DNA of 64,000 nt, from contig JBBPTG010000011.1 in assembly GCA_038093975.1 (NCBI GenBank), positions 1 through 64,000 of the forward strand. Reading direction: 5' to 3'. Position 1 is the first letter of the stretch. Each line of letters opens with the position of its first letter. This stretch comes from Chalciporus piperatus (Eukaryota > Basidiomycota > Agaricomycetes > Boletales > Boletaceae). Positions 11,718-22,399 of this stretch are shown here, piece after piece. A program made the position numbers and the translations under genes. The notes under the pieces are model-generated. The model did not search any database, was not told the origin of the DNA, and worked only from the letters and a program-made list of their open reading frames with translations.

Positions 11718-12299
11718 AGTGGATCAGTTGGATACAAGATCAAGGGAACCGAGCATCAAGTTACTGGTACAATCAAATATAAGTAGCGTCCGCACTGCAT
11801 CCATGTTCCATTCTGGGGTGACATGGTGACAGCGGACTTGCAAGAATGTGAGCTAGTACTATAGTGCGGGACACTCAGCACTTGGACTTTGGCCGCCCAA
11901 TCTAGCTAGGCTTCAAAAGACGGCATCGTGCCAGCTCGTTGCCAGCTCGTCTTATCCCTAAGTAATGGAAGTCACCGAACTTGCCTGGTTGACCGGATAG
12001 CTGAAGTGACCCAAGTAGTAAAGTTCAAGCTTCAAAGCTTCAGGTTTGAAAAGTCGAAGGTCAAATATCAGCAAATGCTTCTGGAGCCACAACGAGTCGG
12101 TCCGAGTCCGCGGCGGTAAAAGCCTACTCTAGGGCTATACTAAGGGTGAACGACTGTCTTCATCCCGACTCTTGGGGTCTGCTTACGGGAGACTAGGGCT
12201 ATACATCGTAAAGAGCATGATTCACTTTGGAAAACTGTACAAGCGTTACACGGTAAGTTCGGTATCATAATTGAAAAATTGTCAACTCTTAGCATTTCA
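11718..12299. other. Intergenic region with short direct repeat
   Basis: No gene found on either strand. CTAGGGCTATAC occurs at 12129 and again at 12193. The stretch serves as promoter for the minus-strand gene ending at 10815 and as 3' flank of the gene at 12300. Confidence 0.5.
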
Positions 12300-13251
12300 T
12301 CATGCAACCTCGGATTCCAGCTTGGCCTTTCTGGCGGATGTGGCTCGGGGAACATCTTCGTCGCCCACAGGCAAATCCGACGATTTCGCCCCAGAGGTTG
12401 GGGGTGTCACCACATCCGGTTTCGATCCCATACCGAGGTAGCCCTGCGCAGTGTTCCTTGCTTTCCCGACGTGCGGCTGTATCGCAGCCTTCGCGCCAGC
12501 GACTTGAGACTCGAGAGTTTCACGAGCACTCTGCAGTTGAGGTTGAACGGTGGCTTGAGCGGAAGCCAGATATCCTTGGGTGGTTTCCACAGCTGATTTG
12601 GCTGCTGACTGAAGCGACCCAAGGACATCATCGGTTCGTCCTCTCGTCTGTGAAGACTCCGTGGTCTCTGCAGAAGACTCGGGGCCATGCCCTTGCACAG
12701 TGCCACGTGCGAAGTCCTGGTACCATTCACATCATTCCTTCAAGCATGGAAACGACAGTAAAACTTACCTGAGCGGAGGTAAACAGACTTCCCGCCGTCG
12801 ACATCGCCTGTTCAAGATGACTGGCACTTGCGGCCTTAGCTATGTCGAAGTCACTCTTCCCTTCGTTGACTGCGGCGTTGGTCTTATTCGCTGCCTCTTG
12901 CTTCAGAACATCGACGTCAGACACTGGGGGTTCTCCTGTCATCTCAGGACCCATTCCCTTCAAGAGGATCGGTGATATGTTGGGGACGTGAAATTCTTGC
13001 CGCTCACCTTCGCAGTCTGAGCTACTTTATCCGCCGCTTCTTTGATATGCTCAGCATTTTCTTCCACCTGATGTGCGATATCGGAGGTTGGTGCTTCAGC
13101 CTGAGCATGCGCGGCCGTTGTCTCGTACTGAGCACGCCTAAAGCGACATCCATTGAGCTTCAGCAAGCCCGCAAAGATTGGACGGTACTGACTCTGCTCC
13201 TTGGGCTTCCTCGACGTTGAATACCGATCCCTGCTTGACTTCGTTAGACAT
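12300..13251 (-). CDS. LEA-like amphipathic repeat protein
   Basis: Exons 13251-13189, 13127-13008, 12957-12769 and 12716-12300 give 262 residues. The sequence is nearly all hydrophilic helix rich in Ala, Glu, Lys, Gln and Ser, with loose 11-residue periodicity (for example AKSAVETTQGYLASAQATVQ, ETLESQVAGAKAAIQPHVGK). That pattern is seen in late-embryogenesis-abundant-like and lipid-surface-binding amphipathic proteins. There is no signal peptide, membrane span or catalytic motif. Exon 2 starts at the second of two AG sites (13128) because only that keeps frame. A stress or lipid-coat role is inference from composition only. Confidence 0.7.
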
Positions 13252-13569
13252 TGCGGTGAAGGATATACGAATGACTTTGAGTTGTCCCGTCTCATCTTTT
13301 ATGCCTTTGGCACTTGCAAACGACGTCATCTGGAGTAGCTTCCAACGACGTCATACCCATGACGACATTTGTTATTCATGGTCAACACATATCATTGCGG
13401 TGTACTTGAGAACGAGAATCTACGGTGATGTAGATGAGCACGGAAAAAATGGCCACGGAGAGGGACATTGGTGTAAACATGGTACATATGAGACGAAAGA
13501 AGAGACTGAGATCAAATCAAAAAGCATATGGAGAGATAAACATGAAATGGTAGGAAAACATAACACGCA
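13252..13569. other. Intergenic region between two minus-strand genes
   Basis: Holds the promoter of the LEA-like gene and the 3' flank of glycogenin. A plus-strand open frame crosses it (13178-13876) but is antisense to both neighbours and has no protein character. Confidence 0.45.
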
Positions 13570-16244
13570 TCACGGATGTCCTTCCCAAGATCCCATCTTT
13601 AAGAATTTTGCAAGAACCTCCTCAGATTCCCGCTTGAAAACTTCGACACCACGACTGGGATCCCACACACGAGATCCTTTGCGCGCTTGTGAGCGGGGCT
13701 GGCCGTCAGGAAGAGCCGCCACAGAGGACATCGGAGAACTGCGCGAATCCTTGGAAGAAGGCTCTGTAGCGCGGAGCTTCGGTCTGGTTGATGCACGCAT
13801 TTCGGCACCAGATGGAACGTTTGTCGTCTCGACACGTCGCACGCCGCCTTCACGCCAATTCCTAGGGTCCGTTTGAACACCAATGGAACGATAGTTCATC
13901 CGCAACCTTGACCTCACCGACGCTTCTTCTGAATCTACCTCATCCTCAACGTCCCCGTCCTGACTTTCTGTTTCAGCCCTCTCCAGGAAAGGTGAAGTCT
14001 TCGAGGCGGCATTGAAACGAGCCGCAAGCGGGCTAGAGAATGGCGCGGAACGCGTAAGCTTTCCAGCGTACCTCTGCGCGAGAGGTGTGTCCAATTGACG
14101 AGCTGACTGGAGCGGTGGCGGGAAACCGAACAAAGGGGATGGCATAGGTGACACAAAACCAGTATTCCTGTGAGGGGTAGTGGAGGCAGTGGTCTGGGAC
14201 TGCAGAACGATCGCAGCTGATGGAACATCCTCATCGGGGAAGACACGCCCTGGAGTGCGTCGCGGCCGCTCTTCCCAGGGGAAGAGATGCTTGACTTTAG
14301 TGGGATCAGGAGCGGGAGAACCATTTCCTTCCCAAACGTTGCGATAGTTCGCTTGGCGACGAAGCATCTCTGGAATTGCAGGTGTAGGGGGTGAATTGAA
14401 GTGTGAGTTGGCGGTTGGCTGCGGCTTGGAGGGACTGGGTTCCATCGTGGTAATCGAGGTCTCCGACGAGCTTATGACGGGGTCCCATGGGTGCGGAAAG
14501 TAACCGTCTGTTGGAGATGGAGTGCCGACACCCCTGGGAGGAGTCTCGATGGTGGGAGTCCAATCGAAGAGAGTTGACGTCGAGGAATCCCCTGCATGCG
14601 ATTGTGGGGGCGTTGGAATAGTTTGAGCTCCTGCTTCAGTGGTAGTACGTAGAGGCTGGTAAGGAGCGGGGACATAGTAGAGGGGCGTGGGAGGAAGGGA
14701 CATCAAACGTGTGTAAGGAGCGGGAGGAAGCTCGTCTACTCCCGGGGTAGGTAGTGTCGTCCATCTAACGGGGGAATGCCCTGCCGGTAGGGATCGAGTC
14801 TGACTGACAGGAGTCGACGGCTCTACTGACGACATGGGGGTCGCTGCTTGAACTGGGGTAGGCTCTGACTCGGGGTTCTCCGAAGGCTCTCTTGCCAGTT
14901 GCTCCTGCTTCTTTTCTGCACGTGTCCGAGGGCGCATCAGATCAAGCCGCCCCTCAAGAGGCATGGTCCGGTATTCGCCTTCCCCGGCTGCGCGGGGAGC
15001 GGGTAATCCGGATGTTCCCATACCCTCCAGTGCGAGGCGACGCAGCTCGTCAAGTCCAAAAGCTTCCCTGACGACGAGACGAGAGTCCTCTTCGTTCCAC
15101 GCAGAAATGTATTGGCGAGGTTGGAACTGGAAACCAGGTTCGATGGCTTGTGATTGATAATGCCGATCGTATACGTGATACCAGCGATCAACAAGCGAAC
15201 TATAGTCGTATGCGCGTTGCTGAATGGCGAGCGTTTCGGTAGAGGCGGATTCCGTAGGCGTGTTGGTTTGTGTAGAGGAGCCTGGCGCACGGAAAGCGAT
15301 GGAATGCCAAGGTTTATGAGGACCGATGAAGTGGACAGCTGATATTTGAGACCCGAACCGCTGATATGCAGGTGCGTACCTAGAGCGATCCAGTCAGACA
15401 ACCATTAAAAGAGCGAGGCACAATATGACTGACGTATAAGCAGCTGTTGGTGTGGTATTGTACGTGAAACTGAGCCTATTCCAATTATTTCCTCTCCACT
15501 CGTTCAGAAGGCCCTGATCAGCCCCATCCCAACTACCTTTAGTGCTCAGTAGTTCGCGGAGCTCGTTGAACTTGTCTTCGCCGGGTGACAGCACCATCAC
15601 ACCAGAGTTGAATATGTCTGGCCATCCAACATCTGGAACGGCAGAGAACTCGTGATCAAGAAGGAAAAGGTGGGACAGGGGGCGGAGAGGAAGGACATCT
15701 GCATCTAGGAATATTACCTTGGAATATTGCGTGAGGCGGAATACGTGTAGTTTCGTCAGGACTGTGTCTAGGTCTGGGCGTCCTACAACCCAGAACAGGA
15801 ACGTTAGACCGAAATGAATGTGAATAAGAAGTCCAACGAGCGACAAGCGGCAGGAAACAGCGTTGCAGTGCCCCAGATGCGGAGAAATGAACAAATTAGA
15901 TACACGTGGGGACCTAAGTTGATGCTCCGCATATCCAATGACGATACCCTGCTTGTCGACTCGTAGGGCAATGGAAGAATATACGCACCAAGTAAAGACA
16001 GAAAATCTACATCTGGTTGAACGATGATTTCAACACCGATGACCAAATCGAACGCCCTCCTGAGGAGTTTGATGGTGGTAACATCCAGGGTCTCTGGTGT
16101 AATCAAGCACGCTGTCTCATATTCAACTGCTTGATCGGATGGTAGGGAATGGTGTACATCCTTCAAAGCACCGGCGACTGTGAGAGCTCCTGGAAGATAG
16201 GCATCTGATGTCAGTAAAGTCACGAAGGCATAACGAGGGGGCAT
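13570..16244 (-). CDS. GLG: Glycogenin, self-glucosylating initiator of glycogen synthesis
   Basis: Exons 16244-15989, 15782-15434 and 15379-13570 give 804 residues. A GT8 glycosyltransferase domain fills residues 1-270: FVTLLTSDAYLPGAL at the N-terminus, FLDADVLP with the metal-binding DxD (112-114), NSGVMVLSPGEDKF, and HFIGPHKPWH. The remaining 500 residues are Pro/Ser/Thr-rich and disordered, ending in a short conserved-looking segment, RVWDPSRGVEVFKRESEEVL, the type of tail that binds glycogen synthase. Glycogenin glucosylates its own tyrosine to prime glycogen chains. The first intron is long for this window (206 bp, 15783-15988) and could hide a small exon, though the protein reads well without one. 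Glycogenin is a recurrent neighbour of mushroom matA. Divergent from REV7. Confidence 0.92.
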
Positions 16245-16505
16245 GGCGAGTACAGTGCGTATACACAAGAGAGAAAAAGACGTAGCCTGTAAAAAGATAA
16301 GTTAATATAAAGAGGAGAAAGTAAGCAACGCCTCCAAGTGCAAGCTTATAAAAGTAAGACGTCGACCATGTTCGATCCAAAACCAAGTCTGTATCCATTG
16401 GCAACCACAACAAATACACGTCAACGCCAAGTTACTCAGGGTTTTGTGCGATTCTTCTAGTACCACCTCAAGAACTCCACCATTACCGAGGACCACCGAC
16501 ACATC

Positions 16506-17759
16506 ATGGAGGTCTTCGAATTGCCCGAGTCTGAGGGCGATACTGCGTCGGATACAAGTGAGTTTGACTCAAGTTCGACTTGCTCTGTCTCTCGATGTGG
16601 GGATCACGTGAGCACGCGACGCGTTCTAATTATCTCCCCTATCAGCATCTCATGAGTCTGAGACACCAACCAAAACCTCGATGTTAGATACCTCACTCAG
16701 TTTCAATCGTACGTCCCTTGTCCTGACCGAGATTGATAGAATTTCTGAGCTCGAAACCCAGAAGCTATCAAAGGAATTGCTGAGTTCAGTGAGTAAACCC
16801 CGGCCGCTCCACATCGGGTCCTCACCTGTCCTTAGTCGAGGTTGCTATCCACACCATCCTTTACGTACGCCAGATATATCCACCAGACCTGTTTGTACGC
16901 CGGAAGAAATACGACACGCCTGTGTTCCAGTCTCGACATCCTGCTCTTAATGAGTATATCTCAGGTGTGGTAAAAGCCATCGCCGATGAGCTCGCTCTGG
17001 TGAGTCGCAACCCTGCAAAGATACGAAGCACATCTAGACTACACCGCTTAGGGGAACGTCAACAAAGTGATAGTGGTGTTAAAGGACAAGGACCAGGCGC
17101 CACTGGAGCGATTCATTTTTTGTGTACAGAACATGATAGAGGTCGACTCTTACAACAGGGATACCAGGTAAGAATATCTCTTACTCCTTCCCAGCAGTCT
17201 GTGTTAATCCTCTCCTTTTCATCCCAGTGTCCGAGACGCGATGACGTTGGCGACACTGAGTCAATATTTCCGTTCATTCCTCGTCAAGTTAACCATGGTC
17301 GAGTCTCAGTTGGGTTTACTTGAGCCACAAGGTAATCTCGCCTTGCTAATAATTTGACTGATCCATTCCAATTGCACCTCTAGGTGATGCTTCGTTTACG
17401 ATCGTATTGGAGCTCGATGAAGACCAGGTTCCATCGGCGGAGCAAGATCAGGTGAACCATTTAAGATGTAGGATGTCACCGACTGAACGTGGATGTTAGG
17501 ATCCACCTCCGTGGGTACCGGTCGACAACCAACACACTACAGCAGGGGTACCGGACAAAGTTCCGTTGTACTTCCTGCGGGTTGTAGACACTGGCATAGT
17601 CAGCGTAAGCGCGACCTACTTAGCCGATCTTTCCTTTCTGATCGTCCTCAGCTCTCTCTCGCTGTACAGGAGTCAGATGCAAAAGTCCGAAAGCAGAAGA
17701 AGCCACACGGAAGCAGCAACCCCGATCCAAAAGGCAAAGGAAAGGAGAAAGCCGCATAG
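16506..17759 (+). CDS. REV7: REV7/MAD2B HORMA-domain protein (DNA polymerase zeta subunit)
   Basis: Eight exons: 16506-16557, 16646-16792, 16836-16999, 17052-17167, 17228-17331, 17384-17451, 17500-17604 and 17670-17759, 281 residues. The HORMA fold is recognisable by EVAIHTILYVRQIYP, FVRRKKYDTPVFQSRHP, KVIVVLKDKDQAPLERFIF and a later FLRVVDTGIV. REV7 binds REV3 in translesion polymerase zeta and acts in other DNA-repair complexes. About 65 N-terminal residues precede the HORMA domain and a basic Lys-rich tail ends it. The donor at 16793 (GTAAAC) was chosen over GTGAGT at 16789 because only it keeps frame. Convergent with SNX4. Confidence 0.9.
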
Positions 17760-17881
17760 CAACCTCGATGTCTGTAATTGGATTCCCTCTTTGACTGAGA
17801 TCGACCAGAAACACGATTACAATGCATGATATAGTCCACGGATGCCATCGATGTGTACAGCAAAAAGAAGATAGATCAGTA

Positions 17882-19699
17882 TCAAACGTCCACCCGTATA
17901 CGTTGAATAATAGGTATAATTCGTTCCCATTCTTCCATCGCCTACCGACGCTGGAAGTCAGTCTCACGAAAAAGGGAGGAGGGAGGTAACCTACAGATTG
18001 ATAGAACTCGATCTCCCCATCAGCAAGGTTGCTCAACATCTCCTTCATCTCCGACTCCTTCGAATACTGGAAAATTGTTTGTTCTCTCAGCGTTTCGTCA
18101 CTGAATGCATCAGAAGTGTCATGGGCGGTGGTGACCGCATCTTGGAGCTAGAATCAAAGCCAGATTTAAATATTATTCAAAAGCGGGTGGGTTTACATAC
18201 CTCTTTGATCTTGTTATCTAATTTCCGCATCTTCTCAACTCGGCTTCGGTCGTCATCTGCGCCGCGAATCGCGTCTACCTTATCTTTAAGGTAGGCACTG
18301 AGCCCCAACCCGGAGCTTCCTGCGTGGCCTGATATTATAGCCGACAAACGGTCACGTTCGAGGGTGACACCAGACAAGTAGTCTGAAAGCTCTTCGAAAT
18401 CGAGCTGCTTCTGATCGCGAAGTTTTAAAACAGCTCTGTTGGCATTGGAGTAAGTTAGGAGGGAGTGGAGGTGCACAAGGAACGGGTCAGTGGTTGTCTG
18501 CGTCTGCAGTGCGTATGATGTCATCGCATGTTCGACAGGACTAGAAGTGGAATACCTTGTGACGTAGGAGCGCAGAAAATTCGAGAAGGGTGTTTGAAAA
18601 GTGGTTAAGCGGATCTGTGATTCCTGACTCCAGAAATCCAAGACCTTGAACGGCGACAGCGATATCATGGTAGTCCGCCGTGAGGTCTTCACCGGATTCC
18701 GGTTTGCCTCTCGTTTAGCCTCAGATTTCCCGCGAAGAGTCGAAAACCCTCCGACTCACCATTTGTTCGCCCACGGATACGATTCCAAAGGCGTTCACTG
18801 TGGACGAGGCCATCCTCAAATTTGTCAACCGACTCACGCATGTGGAGGAAGCGCTCGTCCGGCTTTCGGACACGAGCAAAGGCATTCAGAAGTGTGTCCG
18901 AGATATTGTCTATGATGCTCGGTGCGGGCTCAGGACCAGGTGGATGAGCCAGGTGTTGGTGCATGAAGACATGCTGCCGAAGCTCGGTGAGCTTGATTTG
19001 GACGGCAACCGAATGATGGTGACATACCCATTCCGTAGATTCAAAAAAGGCACGCACAAGCGTGCTGCGTTGCAGGGTAGGGTGTCGTGCTATCCGTTGC
19101 AAAAACCGATGAAGACTGTTCTCAGTCAGCTCGAGAACCCGGGAAGCTCCTAAATGAACCTACTCCAATCGGCGGCGCTCCATAAATTCTGGACTGAATC
19201 TGTCGCCGGTAATGTACTCTGAACGTCTTTGAGCACAGCGTCGGTTATCTTTGCGTAGGACATACCAAGCCGGTGCTTGTCAGGGAGCGCTGGCACCACA
19301 CACGCTGGGAAATCCTTTACTAAGTGATCCCGTAAGAAGACGAAATCGGTGAACCGTCGACGGGAAGAAGGATTATGAGACGAGAATATGGGAAGATTCG
19401 TCTTTGTCCTCGATGAGAATATGAGCGAACATGAGATAAGGGTTGTCGTGCACCTTTGCAACGACCAAATAGGACACGTATGCATCCTTTGTCTCTGCTA
19501 GCTCCTTGACGGGATCCTTGACTATTGTGATGAGGTACCCTTCCCACTTTGGATCGTGAGGCCCGCGAGACTCCTCGGCGCCAGCAGTGCTCTGCTTGAA
19601 TCCTGGTCCTGTGGGATGTACTCTGGGATCGACATCATAGGGTGCCGAGGCTGATTCCCAAGTTACGCTGTCGAATACGTCCTCCTCGTCGCCGCGCAT
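17882..19699 (-). CDS. SNX4: Sorting nexin SNX4/Atg24 (PX-BAR)
   Basis: Nine exons from 19699 to 17882 give 461 residues, the usual length for Snx4. The PX domain (about 48-185) includes SSRRRFTDFVFLRDHL and FPACVVPALPDKHRLEYI, which bind phosphatidylinositol 3-phosphate. The BAR region follows (KFEDGLVHSERLW; LKLRDQKQLDFEELSDYLSG; MRKLDNKIKELQD), and the C-terminus ends in IIPIIQRIRVDV, typical of the family. Snx4 retrieves SNAREs and other cargo from endosomes and takes part in selective autophagy as a dimer with another sorting nexin. Introns are 47-73 bp, all GT-AG. It diverges from the PTM1-like gene with 207 bp between starts. Confidence 0.94.
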
Positions 19700-19906
19700 G
19701 ATGAGTCCTGCCTTGGACTGTTCCGTGCAAAATCAAGACCGCCAGAGAGCTTGAATTAGCTTCGCGCAGCTTTCAAACTTAAAGGGACTACTTAGAAGCG
19801 TGACGTGGGTCTGACAGTGACACGTGACAGCGCCGCAATAAGGATACCTTTGGAAAACAACAGACGTCAACAAACGCTTTCCTGGATGCGCAGACATATC
19901 AGCGAC

Positions 19907-22310
19907 ATGGCGGGGTCGCTGTTGGCCTTGCTCAGCGCGGTCTCCCTCGCCCTTGCATATGAAGTCCCATTCTCTGACTCTGACTACTCCAGGCAGGTCT
20001 GCTCGGGCATGTGGAGTGGTCCAGAGACCTACATCAATGGTACGCACACGTAGAACACCTCTGACAGTTACATGGTTGAGCTTGGAACCGCAGTCACGTT
20101 CGATGCTGGTTCATCAAATGGCCAGGTAGCCATGGTCATATACGAGTGGAAAGACGTCAAGTATCTTGGTAGAGTCACGTCGGAGACAGACGATTCTCTG
20201 CCCGTGAGTGACGCGCGTTACTGCAGTCACAGCCCACTCATGAGCCATTTCATATCAGCAGAAGACTTACGTCTGCACAACCGACGCGGTGAAAGCAGGC
20301 CTGTGCACATATGAGGATATCGGAAAATTCATCTTCTACCCCGAGGACCCGAATGATCACACCGTCATGTCACAAACCAGCTTTTGGACCGCTAGCGTTG
20401 CCCTCAACCGCACAGGCACGGGAATTAGCTCCTCCAATTTCTGGGACGACCCTCAGGGAAATCCCACTCCTCCGCCAGACGACTATCCCTCCCCCTGGCG
20501 CCCAAGGGGTTTTGCACCTATCGAGGTTCATGTTACCCCTCGTGACAGCGAACCCCTGAACCCAAGCCCATCCGGAGTGCTCGTTTACTCGTCACCTATC
20601 CAGTACCAAGTCCGTAAGACAGGATATTACTGCGTAGGCAAGTTATTCCATTAATCCGAGGCATTCGTGTGACACCTTCCCCAATAGCTATTGTACCTGT
20701 CACCTTGATAAATCCAACTGCCGCCCGCCAAGCTCCAACTGATCTCCCTTTCCATCCAACGTATGATGGTGTCGTTCTTTTCAGAAATACCTTTGATGGA
20801 AAACTCCCTGCGACCGACTATCCGAAAGTCAACGTAAGATCTTTCTCTCTTGTCATTGGCCACGCCTCAAGATATCCTCCCAGTTCTATCTCGCCATGTT
20901 CTTTGTTTACGCACTATTCGGCTCCGCGTGGGCTTATATTTGTTACAAGCACATCACGGAACTCCTTCCTATTCAGGTGCGCATCCCTATCAAGGAAGGG
21001 AGTCCAGTCAACTTATCGGTTGCTTTTAGCATTATATTTCGAGTCTGATTGGATTTCTTGTCGTTGAAATGGTGGCAAATTGGGGTAAGTGATCGCTTCT
21101 CTGTAATATCTTTTGCTAAGGAATGGATAGTGTACTATAGGTATCTCAATGCGCATGGCAGAAACACAGCCTCGACCGTTTTCCTCTTCGTCGGTTGGTA
21201 GACTACTTTCTTCTTTCGGAATGAGACTGAAAAGATCCATCAACTCTTTTGCAGTTGCTATACTCGACGCTGGAAGGAATGCATTGTCGTTCTTCATGCT
21301 TCTTGTCGTTTCCCTTGGCCTTAGCGTTGTTCGAGAATCTCTGGGTAAGACAATGCTGAAATGCCAAATTTTGGCTGGAGCACACTTCATCTTTGGAGGT
21401 GCGTTTTCACTGAGAGCTCCCAGACTCTTACTTATACTGCTCAAGTATTGTACGCTGTTGGCATCGTCGAGTTAGAGTTGGAGTCGACTTCAGCGTTGGT
21501 TCTCCTGCTGTTCATAATCCCTCTAGCGTTCACCCTAAGCGGCTTCCTCATGTGGATCCTGTATTCACTCAATGGTATATCGTGCGCTAGAGTTCCTACC
21601 AACGTTCCTGACACGTTCTCAGGCACAATGATCCAACTCACAATTCGCAAGCAACGGTACAAGCTGACTATGTTCAAGCGATTGTACTACATTCTACTCG
21701 CAACAGTCGTCGTGATTGCGATCTTTTTCGTCGTGTCTTCCATGTCATTTTCCGACCGACTGGCTGAAGGTGAGTGTATGCAGTGATAAAGGCCAGGGTG
21801 TTCTGACTGTGGCTGCTAGACTACGCTGCCAAATCCTGGCGCATTCGGTGGTGGCTGCTCGACGGCTACCTCGCCATTCTTTACTTCATTGCGTTCTGGT
21901 CAATTGCTTACCTTTGGCGCCCGACCGAGAATAACAGAAGATAAGTTCTTTCCATTTGGAGTGTGTGACACGGTACTTATCTCTAATCTTCGATATCCAC
22001 GCTTGCTATGTCCGATGAGCTCGCTCAAGAGGATGAGGATGCCGAAGATTACGACCTTGAGGCCCTTCAACGCCGAACTGAGGCTCGGGAAGATGATGAA
22101 ATTACACTCGTCAATCGCAGGGAACCCGAGGTCCTTGCCGAAGATAATGTCGTCTTTGAAATCGGCGACGAAGACGCTGGCAGTGAGGATGAAGTCGAGA
22201 CTCCTGGTAAAAGACGACGAGGGGAACGCAAATCCGTCGATGAAAATGAGACTATGGATGAGCGAGATGGCCTCATGGGAGGGAGGCAGCGCAAGGATAG
22301 AACTGATTAG
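19907..22310 (+). CDS. PTM1: PTM1-type lung-seven-transmembrane (GOST) protein
   Basis: Twelve exons give 608 residues. A signal peptide (MAGSLLALLSAVSLALA) precedes a luminal domain with paired cysteines (QVCSGMW; TYVCTTDAVKAGLC; YYCV), then seven membrane spans (about residues 290-520) and an acidic cytosolic tail (MSDELAQEDEDAEDYDL). Members sit in the Golgi and endosomal system and are linked to trafficking. Two introns are non-canonical: GC-AG at 20638-20687 (donor AG|GCAAGT) and AT-AC at 21941-22000 (ATAAGT...CCAC, branch-like CTAAT). Removing the latter joins NNRR to LAMSDELAQ in frame; without it the frame stops at 21942. First exon 19907-20039; second starts at 20094. Convergent with RPB2, 89 bp between stops. 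Confidence 0.9.
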
Positions 22311-22399
22311 ACTTTCACATTCTTTTCGTGACCCTGTTAATTAGCATCTGTAGAATACATCGATCTCTATCATATCTGACAATCCAACTCGAGCGCAAC

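Noticed and set aside
14937..15401. 154-codon frame as a separate gene within glycogenin
   Set aside because: It is another frame of glycogenin exon 3, whose true frame runs unbroken from 15379 to 13570 and matches the family.
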